DNA from: QWPN01 sp044360305
Lineage (GTDB): Bacteria; Planctomycetota; Planctomycetia; Pirellulales; UBA1268
Direction of reading: 5' to 3'
Length of the DNA: 7,185 bases
Assembly: GCA_044360305.1 (NCBI GenBank)
Contig: JBIKKQ010000170.1
Location: 1 to 7,185 of the forward strand
Shown: positions 1 to 5,684 of the stretch, one piece after another
Position numbering within the stretch: position 1 is the first letter of the stretch
Layout of the letters: each line of letters begins with the position of its first letter
Translations under genes and position numbers: made by a program
Notes under the pieces: model-generated
What the model was told of the DNA's origin: nothing
The model's database searches: none
Seen by the model: the letters and a program-made list of their open reading frames with translations, nothing else

Positions 1-1472
1 TGTTCGCCGCTTCGCAGTCGATCCGGCTCACCATCACCGCCCCGCAGCCTCCGGCCGGTGCCAAGGCGGCCCGGTCGGCACCGCTGCTTCCGCTGCTCGC
101 TCAGGCCGCGATCGCCCTCGCCGGAGCCGAGGAACCGCGGACGGTCGATTTCGGCCGCGAGGTGCTGCCGATCCTGCGGGCCAACTGCGTCGCCTGCCAC
201 AACGCCTCCGAGGCGGAGGGGGGCATCGTGCTGGAGACCGCCGAGACGATGCGGGCCAAGGGAGACAACGGCCCGGCCGTCGTCCCCGGCGTGGCCCGGG
301 AGAGCCTGATGTTCCAGCTCGCCGCCCACGCGAAGGAGCCGGTGATGCCGCCGGAGGACAACGACCGCGGCGCGCGGCGTCTCACGGCCGAGGAACTCGA
401 GACCCTGCGGCTGTGGATCGATGCCGGCGCCGCGGGCGGGGCGATCGGACCGCGGAAGATCACCTGGCAGCCCTTTCCGCCAGGGAGGAGCCCGATCTAC
501 GCCACGGCCGTCTCGGCCGACGGAAAGCTAGTGGCGGCGGCAACCGCCGACCGGGTCACGGTGTTCGACGTCGCCACCCGCAAGCCCGTGGCCCGGCTCG
601 TTGACGCGGAACTGCCGGCCGCGGCCGGCGGCGAACCGCGGCCGGCCGCCCACCTCGGCGCCGTCCGTTCGCTCGCCTTCAGCCCCGACGGAACCCGTCT
701 CGCATCCGGGGGGATGCGGACCGTGACGGTGTGGAAGCGGTCGGACGACGAAGCCGGCGGCGGCGGGCCGGGCTGGAAGCCCGAGACCCGGATCGGGTCG
801 GTGGAACGCGCGGAGCCGTTCGTCGATCGCGTGCTCGCCCTGGCGTTCAGCCCGGATGGCACGCTGCTGGCGGCCGGCGGCGGCGAACTCAGCGTCAGCG
901 GCGACGTGGCCCTGTTCGAGGTCGAGACGGGCAGGCTCGTCCGCCGGATCGCCGTTCCCCACAAGGATGCGGTCGCCTGCCTGGCCTTCTCGCCCGACGG
1001 CAGGTGGCTGGCGACCGGCGGCGACCGCGTCGTCGGCCTCGCCGCCGTGGCGACCGGCCGTCAGGAGCATCAGTTCGACGAGCACAACGGACGCGTGCTG
1101 GCGATCGACTGGCAGGCTGACGGTTCGGCGCTCACCTCCGTCGGCGCCGATGGCCAGGCCCGGGTCTGGAAGGCCGGGCCGTGGGAGAAGATCGAGGCCA
1201 TCGGCCTCGCCGGCCGCGAGGCCGTCGGCATCCGCTATCTGGGGAAGACCGGCACGTTCGTCGTCGCCGAGGGGGACGGGGCCGTCCGGGTGCGGGCCGC
1301 CGGCCAGAGCGGGGGCGGCCAGCCGAACTTCCAGGGCAAGGTGCCTCGCTCCCAGTGCCTGGCTGCCGACGCGGCCGGCAGCACGATCGCGGTCGGCGGC
1401 GCGGATGGCCTGCTCCGGGTGTGGACCGGCAGCGGCGGGCAGCCGGCCGTACTCGGCGATCCTCCCCCCTGA
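1..1472 (+). CDS. PSCyt1 c-type cytochrome domain fused to WD40 propeller (5' end outside window)
   Basis: Probable extracytoplasmic haem protein of the planctomycete type; exact role unknown. The frame is read from base 3 and is open to the window edge. It has no ATG, GTG or TTG until a GTG at 162, which lies inside the cytochrome domain (FGREVLPIL precedes it) and so cannot be the true start. Numbering from that GTG: haem c motif CVACH at residues 9-13, likely axial methionine M62 in EPVMPP, and the domain's closing signature ELETLRLWIDAGA near 78-90. A run of about seven WD40-like blades follows (near 110-148, 164-194, 219-262, 266-304, 307-345, 352-379 and 395-432), several with AFSPDG and ending in VTVW, ARVW or LRVW. 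Blade six is weak. Upstream of the haem domain lie a hydrophobic LLPLLAQAAIALAGA segment and a strand-like SIRLTIT segment. The hydrophobic stretch may be a signal peptide, or the linker after another domain. It ends 17 nt before a convergent gene. Confidence 0.9.
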   Translation, partial: FAASQSIRLTITAPQPPAGAKAARSAPLLPLLAQAAIALAGAEEPRTVDFGREVLPILRANCVACHNASEAEGGIVLETAETMRAKGDNGPAVVPGVARESLMFQLAAHAKEPVMPPEDNDRGARRLTAEELETLRLWIDAGAAGGAIGPRKITWQPFPPGRSPIYATAVSADGKLVAAATADRVTVFDVATRKPVARLVDAELPAAAGGEPRPAAHLGAVRSLAFSPDGTRLASGGMRTVTVWKRSDDEAGGGGPGWKPETRIGSVERAEPFVDRVLALAFSPDGTLLAAGGGELSVSGDVALFEVETGRLVRRIAVPHKDAVACLAFSPDGRWLATGGDRVVGLAAVATGRQEHQFDEHNGRVLAIDWQADGSALTSVGADGQARVWKAGPWEKIEAIGLAGREAVGIRYLGKTGTFVVAEGDGAVRVRAAGQSGGGQPNFQGKVPRSQCLAADAAGSTIAVGGADGLLRVWTGSGGQPAVLGDPPP

Positions 1473-1502
1473 CCGCCGGTCCCGAGCACCTAGCGGGCCG
1501 GC
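1442..1502. terminator. Imperfect hairpin across two convergent stop codons, possible bidirectional terminator
   Basis: The arms are GCCGGCC (1442-1448) with GGCCGGC (1496-1502), continuing inward as GT-a-CTCGG (1449-1456) with CCGAG-c-AC (1482-1489). That is 14 pairs with one mismatch, a 6-nt bulge on the right side and a loop of about 25 nt. Both the plus-strand TGA (1470-1472) and the minus-strand TAG (1490-1492) lie inside it. There is no T-run on either strand, so intrinsic termination is uncertain, and GC-rich DNA forms such pairings by chance. The position between convergent genes is the main argument for it. Confidence 0.3.
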
Positions 1503-2308
1503 GTCGCGTCCCGCGGATCGAGGCTGGCCGCGGGCGTGCGGTCGCAGCCGGCGGCCCGCAGCATCTCGTGCATCGACCGCAGCAGCATGCCGGCATCGCT
1601 GCCGATGCCGAGCAGGCGGAAGCCCTGCTCGCGCCGGATCGCAAGCTCCTCGGGGCTGCGGGCGAGCACGCCGCAGGCCTTGCCGGCGCGGCAGAGCACG
1701 TCCTTGACGTGCAGGATCTGCTCCGCCACGCCCGGCCCCTCCCACTGGCCGCGGTGCCCGGCGCTCGCGGAAAAGTCGGAGGGGCCGAACAGGAACACGT
1801 CGGCGCCGGCGACCTCGGCCATCCGGCCCGCCTCCGCGACCGCCCGGACCGACTCGATGAGCGGCACCACCAGCACGTGATCGTTCGCCTCGGCCGTGTG
1901 CTCGACGACGGCCTGGCCCCAGGCCGTCGCCCGCTCGCCGCCGATGCCACGGCGGCCTTCCGGCGGATAGCGGCAGTCGGCGACCGCCTCGCGGAGCTGC
2001 TCCGCCGTTTCGATCATCGGCACCACGATGCCATCGGCCCCCAGGTCGAGCGCCCGCTTCGCGAGCACGGTGCTCCGCTCGGCGATCCGCACGAGGGCCA
2101 CGGTATCGCTGCGGACGGTGGCCCGGAGGTGTTCGACGATCTGGCTCCAGTCGAGCTGGCCGTGCTCGGCGTCGATCACGATCCAGTCGAGCCCGAGGGC
2201 CACGGCCATCTCGGTCACGCTGGCGGAATCGAGCGCGATCCACAGGCCGTGCACGGCCCGGCCGGCGGCGAGTTTTTCACGGAACGCCCGCAGTGCGCGT
2301 GTCTTCAT
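1490..2308 (-). CDS. HpcH/HpaI-family class II aldolase (2-keto-3-deoxy sugar acid aldolase-like)
   Basis: Metal-dependent pyruvate-type aldolase, 272 aa, expected to cleave or form 2-keto(-3-deoxy) acids in the cytoplasm. Family members include HpaI, GarL and RhmA. Visible motifs match the family: WIVIDAEHG with the catalytic-type H49; R74 in VALVRIAE for the keto acid carboxylate; GADGIVVPMIET near 90-101; the RRGIGGERA loop near 119-127; and the two metal ligands E152 (VPLIES) and D178 (FGPSDFS). Their spacing agrees with HpaI, whose corresponding residues are H45, R70, E149 and D175. There is no signal peptide. The ATG at 2308 starts just before the usual N-terminal helix; only a weak GGGA lies upstream. 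It is last in the minus-strand operon, 42 nt after the esterase stop. The exact substrate cannot be read from sequence; a sugar-derived keto acid is likely from context. The last 15 or so residues are a low-complexity tail. Confidence 0.92.
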   Translation of the reverse strand: MKTRALRAFREKLAAGRAVHGLWIALDSASVTEMAVALGLDWIVIDAEHGQLDWSQIVEHLRATVRSDTVALVRIAERSTVLAKRALDLGADGIVVPMIETAEQLREAVADCRYPPEGRRGIGGERATAWGQAVVEHTAEANDHVLVVPLIESVRAVAEAGRMAEVAGADVFLFGPSDFSASAGHRGQWEGPGVAEQILHVKDVLCRAGKACGVLARSPEELAIRREQGFRLLGIGSDAGMLLRSMHEMLRAAGCDRTPAASLDPRDATPAR

Positions 2309-2350
2309 GGAGATTCCCGTTGTCCCGGCCCCGCGTCGCGGGAGCGCCGA

Positions 2351-3679
2351 TCACTTGCCGGCCAGCCAGTTGTCGAGCCAGGCGAAGGCCTCGGCCTGCA
2401 TGTCGCGGTCGAAGCGGTGCGTGCCGGGGTAGAAGGAGCAGCGGTAGCGATTCTCGGCGCCCGCCTTCTCGTAGATCTCGGCGAGCATCCGGTCGGCCCG
2501 GTCCACCTCCGGCGGCGAAAACAGCGCATCCTGCCGGCAGTTCTGCACGAGCGTCGGCAGCGGCACGCGCAGGCCGAGGATCTCCGGGTAGTCGAGGTCG
2601 CGCGGCAGCCCCGGTGGATAGATCATCCAGGTGTGGGTGTAGGACTTGGCGAAACAGAAGTCGCGCCACGTGGTCATCATGCCGACGCAGACCGCGGCGG
2701 CGATCCGGTCGTCGAGGCCGGCGAGGTACAGGCTCCGCAGGCCGCCGCTGGACAGGCCGCAGCAGCCGACCCGGCCCGGATCGACCTCCGCCCGCGAGCA
2801 GAGGTAGTCGAGGGCCCGCTGGTCCTCGCCGAGAACGACCCCCGGCAGCGTGGTGCCGGCGCAGAACAGGCTCCTGGCCACGACGTGCTCGTGCTGGGCC
2901 GCCCAGCGGTTGTAGGAGACGATCTCGCGCCCCTCCTCGGGGTCTGGCGGCTCAACCAGGAGCCCGGAGAGCACCCGGGGCACGTCGGGGAGCCGCACCC
3001 GCCGGCTGCCGAACAGAAACGCGTCCGGGGCGAGCACCGCGTAGCCCCGCCGGGCCAGCTCGTTGGCCCACCACAGCCCGCCGTAGTTCTCGGTGACGTG
3101 CTCGCGGACCAGCGGGTGGACGTCCTCCGTGAGCCGGGCGATCTTGCGATGGCCGAAGTACTTCTTGCCGGAATGATCGTGCAGCGCGAGCACCGCGGGG
3201 AGCCGCCCGCGGACGCCGGCGGGCTTGAGGAACACGGCTTCCGACGGAGGGCCGTAGGGAAGCTGCCAACGCAGGAGTTCGGCCTCCACGCCGTCGAGCT
3301 CCGCCCGGCGGACGACCTCGGCCCGGGGAACGCCCCCCGACTCCGGCATGGCGATGCACTCGCGCAGCCGGGCCCGCGCCTTCTCGCGCCACTCGACTAG
3401 CTTCCGCCGGTCGAACTCCGGCCGGCGGAACGACAGCCGCGCCGGGCCCTCGCCCAGCAGGTCGCGGGCCCAGGGGCCGAATTCGCCGAGCATGTTCTGC
3501 GGCACCGTCGGCGGCCCGGCGGGCGGCGGGGCCGCGGCGGCTGCTGCCGGTGCCCCCGCGCCGGCAGGCTCGGCCGGCGCCGGCCGTGGGTCGAGCAGAA
3601 GTCCGAGCCCGGCCGCGGCCGCGGCGCCGCCGGCCTGGAGAAACGTCCGCCGGTCAGCCGACTCCTGCATGCCGTCCAT
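2351..3679 (-). CDS. Tat-exported alpha/beta-hydrolase (dienelactone hydrolase / acetyl-xylan-esterase-like)
   Basis: Probable secreted or periplasmic esterase, 442 aa. The N-terminus is a twin-arginine signal: R10-R11 in DRRTFLQ, then an alanine- and leucine-rich h-region to about residue 29, then a Pro/Ala linker to about 60. The hydrolase core has HDHSGKK (167-173) at the oxyanion-strand position, the nucleophile elbow GLSSGG with S310, an acidic residue D384 in CRQDALFS, and H421 in PGTHRFD. This is a complete Ser-Asp-His set in family order. About 140 residues separate the HDHSG strand from the nucleophile, suggesting an inserted cap. It resembles the broad planctomycete alpha/beta-hydrolases annotated as acetyl xylan esterase or dienelactone hydrolase; the ester it cleaves is not evident. 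It lies 96 nt downstream of the NagB-like gene and 42 nt before the aldolase gene. The ATG at 3679 is preferred over the in-frame ATG at 3670 because of a good Shine-Dalgarno sequence. Confidence 0.87.
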   Translation of the reverse strand: MDGMQESADRRTFLQAGGAAAAAGLGLLLDPRPAPAEPAGAGAPAAAAAAPPPAGPPTVPQNMLGEFGPWARDLLGEGPARLSFRRPEFDRRKLVEWREKARARLRECIAMPESGGVPRAEVVRRAELDGVEAELLRWQLPYGPPSEAVFLKPAGVRGRLPAVLALHDHSGKKYFGHRKIARLTEDVHPLVREHVTENYGGLWWANELARRGYAVLAPDAFLFGSRRVRLPDVPRVLSGLLVEPPDPEEGREIVSYNRWAAQHEHVVARSLFCAGTTLPGVVLGEDQRALDYLCSRAEVDPGRVGCCGLSSGGLRSLYLAGLDDRIAAAVCVGMMTTWRDFCFAKSYTHTWMIYPPGLPRDLDYPEILGLRVPLPTLVQNCRQDALFSPPEVDRADRMLAEIYEKAGAENRYRCSFYPGTHRFDRDMQAEAFAWLDNWLAGK

Positions 3680-3688
3680 GCGTCACTG

Positions 3689-3694
3689 CTCCTC
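3689..3694 (-). promoter_or_regulatory. Shine-Dalgarno site of the esterase gene
   Basis: The minus strand reads GAGGAG, 9 nt before the ATG at 3679. It is the clearest ribosome binding site in the minus-strand operon and favours this start over the second ATG at 3670, which would sit 18 nt away. Confidence 0.6.
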
Positions 3695-3748
3695 GTGCCG
3701 GCGGCGGCCGGGGGGCCGTCGCTGTTTCGTGTCTTCCGTCGTCGTCTG

Positions 3749-3771
3749 CGCCGCGGCACCGCGCCGCGGCG
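3749..3771 (-). other. Intercistronic GC-rich stem-loop
   Basis: A perfect 9-bp stem, CGCCGCGGC (3749-3757) with GCCGCGGCG (3763-3771), and a 5-nt loop ACCGC. It lies 4 nt past the stop codon of the NagB-like gene and upstream of the esterase gene. No T-run follows on the minus strand, so it looks more like an mRNA-stabilising or partly attenuating hairpin than an intrinsic terminator. Local GC is very high, so chance cannot be excluded. Confidence 0.35.
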
Positions 3772-3775
3772 GCGG

Positions 3776-4705
3776 TCAGTGCATCTCCACGGCACAGGTG
3801 CCGAGCCCGCCGCGGTAGTAGTTGAACTGCACCTGAGGATGATCGGCCAGCAGCGACATCGGCACCGCGGTATCGACGATCCGCCGCGAGATCATCAGCG
3901 CCGTCAGCCGCTGCCCGAGCGGGTTGTCGTGCATCCCCGCCTGCCAGATCGAGACCTTCTCGGCCCGCCAGGTCTGCAGCGGGCCGACGGTGATCGCCTG
4001 CATCGGCACCATGGTGATGTTGCCGCCGCCGCTGGTGCGGGCGTTCTGCGCGAGCGTCACCGGATGCAGGTCCACCACGCGGGTCGAGAGCGCCCGGTAC
4101 TCGGCCGGCGGCGGCGGGGCGTCCTGGTGACGGCCGCCGCGACGGAGCGGATCGTTGAACGCCCAGTGCTTGATGTCCCCCTGCCCCCCCTGCATGACGA
4201 CGCAGCGGGCGGCATCCCAGCTGGCGACGTAGGCCGCCGTGTCGGCCTTGGGAAAGTGGAGGTTCGCCTCCGGCATGCGCAGGTCGGGGCGGATGCGGTC
4301 AAAGCACAGTTCGCGGTCGGCCCGCTCGAACGACAGCGGGTGCGTGACCGGGACTTCGCGGCCGTTTTCGTACCACTCGTCCATGCCCCAGAAGTGGGCG
4401 TGTCGCAGGTCGAGATCCAGCTCGTTGACGAGCCGGGCCACCAGCGGCAGCTGCTCGGTGGGGCCGATCGGCCCGCAGATTCCGGCCGGCGCGTCGGCGG
4501 TCGCCTGCCGCCAGGCGTGGATGTATTCCAGTGCCTCGGCGAGGTAGAAGTCCTCCAGCGTGTCGTACAGGACGACGCGAAACCCGGGCCGCGACAGCCG
4601 GGCGAGGTCGTCCACCGACACCGCCGCGGCCTCGCGGATCAGGTCGGGATCGAGCGTCGTGTAGTCCCACCAGTCGGGGGCGATGCGGCTCAGCGGTCTG
4701 GGCAT
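3776..4705 (-). CDS. Divergent NagB-like sugar isomerase/deaminase
   Basis: Member of the glucosamine-6-phosphate deaminase / 6-phosphogluconolactonase fold, 309 aa, cytoplasmic (no signal). NagB-type landmarks appear in order: GICGPIGPT (75-83) at the phosphate-loop position; HFWGMDEWYENG (104-115), matching the NLDEY segment with D109 as the base; MPEANLHFPK (144-153); GGQGDIKHWAFNDP (173-186), matching the GxDGHIAFNEP segment; STRVVDLHPVTLAQNAR (207-223), matching the TR...NAR region; and VPMQAITVG (233-241), matching VPxxALTVG. It is longer than typical NagB (about 260-270 aa), with an extra N-terminal stretch and a proline-rich insert near 191-201. Several key positions look altered (see findings), so strict GlcN6P deaminase activity is doubtful. 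It begins 20 nt after the PIG-L stop, pointing to co-transcription and perhaps consecutive steps on an N-acetylated sugar. The ribosome binding site is weak (GGGAA). Confidence 0.84.
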   Translation of the reverse strand: MPRPLSRIAPDWWDYTTLDPDLIREAAAVSVDDLARLSRPGFRVVLYDTLEDFYLAEALEYIHAWRQATADAPAGICGPIGPTEQLPLVARLVNELDLDLRHAHFWGMDEWYENGREVPVTHPLSFERADRELCFDRIRPDLRMPEANLHFPKADTAAYVASWDAARCVVMQGGQGDIKHWAFNDPLRRGGRHQDAPPPPAEYRALSTRVVDLHPVTLAQNARTSGGGNITMVPMQAITVGPLQTWRAEKVSIWQAGMHDNPLGQRLTALMISRRIVDTAVPMSLLADHPQVQFNYYRGGLGTCAVEMH

Positions 4706-4725
4706 GGTTGGTTATGTTCCCGGGG

Positions 4726-5529
4726 TCAGAGGGGTGGGCGGCAGGCGCCGCCGAGTGCGTCGCGAAGCGGGTCGTCGTCGCGGGCCGACATCCCCAGGTG
4801 GAGGTGCCTCCGCCAGCCCTCGCCGTGGCCGTCGCCGCCCGCCATCCGGGCGACGGCCCGCGACATCTCGTCGCAGGCGTCGAGATAGCTGCCCATGCCC
4901 TGCGTGGCGTCGAGCCAGGCCTTCTGGCTGACGTGGGCCGCCAGCGCCCGCCGCTTCGTCTCGTGCACGGCGGTCGTGTCCACGACGAGGTCGGGCCTCA
5001 CGCTGCGGCGCAGACCGTCGCGCAGGCCGTGCGGCATGCCGTGATAGACGGTGACATCACCCGCATACGCGGGCTCGGCCGGATCGGTGACGTAGTGGGG
5101 AACGCCGCGGGCGAACGCCGCCGTCACCGCCAAGCGCGCCGTGTTCATGTGATCCTCCATGTAGTCCTCCGGCGAGTGCGTGAGCACGATCCGGGGCCGC
5201 ACCCGGCGGACGACCGCCGCCAGTCGGCGCAGGAGGCGTTCCTCGTAGAAGATGCAGAGGTCGTTGGCGAGGCTGTCGTGGAACGTGGCCCCGAGGATCG
5301 CCGCCGCGGCCCGTCCCTCGGCGGCCCGGATCCGGCGGGTCTCGTCCCGATCGGTCGTCATGCTGCCGAGGTCCCCGCCCGACAGGTTCAGATAGTGGAC
5401 CGACCAGCCTGCCGCCCCCAGCAGGAGCAACGTGCCGGCGGCGATGAACTCGATGTCGTCCGGATGGGCGACGACCGCAAGCACGGCTGGCTTGTCGGCG
5501 GGGCGGTCGCTCGTCGCGGGTGTGGTCAT
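4726..5529 (-). CDS. PIG-L (LmbE) family zinc-dependent deacetylase
   Basis: Probable N-deacetylase acting on an N-acetylated sugar or sugar conjugate, 267 aa, cytoplasmic. The family signature AHPDD is at residues 21-25: H22 and D25 are zinc ligands and D24 the expected general base. The third ligand, H127, lies in HSPEDYMEDHMNTARL (118-133). The order hydrophobic strand - AHPDD - GGDLGS (51-56) - LTHSPEDY is typical of COG2120. Where MshB has a histidine three residues before its last zinc ligand, this protein has E125. A His-rich stretch HLHLG (242-246) near the C-terminus could line the active site. It is the first gene of the minus-strand operon, 20 nt before the NagB-like gene and divergent from the oxidoreductase gene. 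No strong Shine-Dalgarno precedes the ATG at 5529, but the start fits the family, with about 20 residues before the first strand-motif. Confidence 0.94.
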   Translation of the reverse strand: MTTPATSDRPADKPAVLAVVAHPDDIEFIAAGTLLLLGAAGWSVHYLNLSGGDLGSMTTDRDETRRIRAAEGRAAAAILGATFHDSLANDLCIFYEERLLRRLAAVVRRVRPRIVLTHSPEDYMEDHMNTARLAVTAAFARGVPHYVTDPAEPAYAGDVTVYHGMPHGLRDGLRRSVRPDLVVDTTAVHETKRRALAAHVSQKAWLDATQGMGSYLDACDEMSRAVARMAGGDGHGEGWRRHLHLGMSARDDDPLRDALGGACRPPL

Positions 5530-5684
5530 GGCGTGAGTGTTTCGCGTACCTTATCCGCCACGCCGCCGACCGGCAATGACCGCGCCGGGGAGGCTCCGTC
5601 CCGACGCCCGGCCGCGGTGTATCCTGTCCAAACCGGTCGTGCGACCGCCCATGTCGCCCCCCGGCCCCTTTCCGCGAGGAACCC
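5530..5684. promoter_or_regulatory. Divergent intergenic region, presumed promoters for both units
   Basis: These 155 nt separate the start of the minus-strand operon from the plus-strand oxidoreductase gene, so promoters for both should lie here. A short inverted repeat, CGGTCG-tg-CGACCG, occupies 5634-5647, about 40 nt before the plus-strand ATG, and could be an operator half-site pair. A TATCCT hexamer at 5620-5625 is the nearest -10-like match on the plus strand, but no convincing -35 element sits upstream. No coding potential was seen. Confidence 0.35.
5676..5680 (+). promoter_or_regulatory. Shine-Dalgarno site of the oxidoreductase gene
   Basis: GAGGA ends 4 nt before the ATG at 5685. 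The spacing is short but usable. It supports that ATG, which also puts the twin-arginine motif at residues 11-13. Confidence 0.5.

Noticed and set aside
162..164. GTG at 162 as the start of the cytochrome/WD40 protein
   Set aside because: It falls within the conserved N-terminal segment (FGREVLPIL) of the cytochrome domain and would remove any export signal needed for haem c attachment.
528..2243. Long open frame on the minus strand (571 codons) across the WD40 and aldolase genes
   Set aside because: Its product is Arg/Gly/Pro-rich with no domain. It overlaps two genes with clear family motifs and is explained by high GC removing stop codons.
1181..3400. Very long open frame on the plus strand (739 codons) antisense to the aldolase and esterase genes
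   Set aside because: Antisense shadow of two well-supported genes. The translation has no recognisable fold or motif and an odd His/Arg/Gly composition.
3668..3670. Second in-frame ATG as the start of the esterase
   Set aside because: The GAGGAG site is 9 nt from the ATG at 3679 but 18 nt from this one; the twin-arginine motif is kept either way.
3695..4888. Plus-strand open frame (397 codons) opposite the NagB-like gene
   Set aside because: Antisense shadow; the minus strand carries the family motifs and fits the operon.
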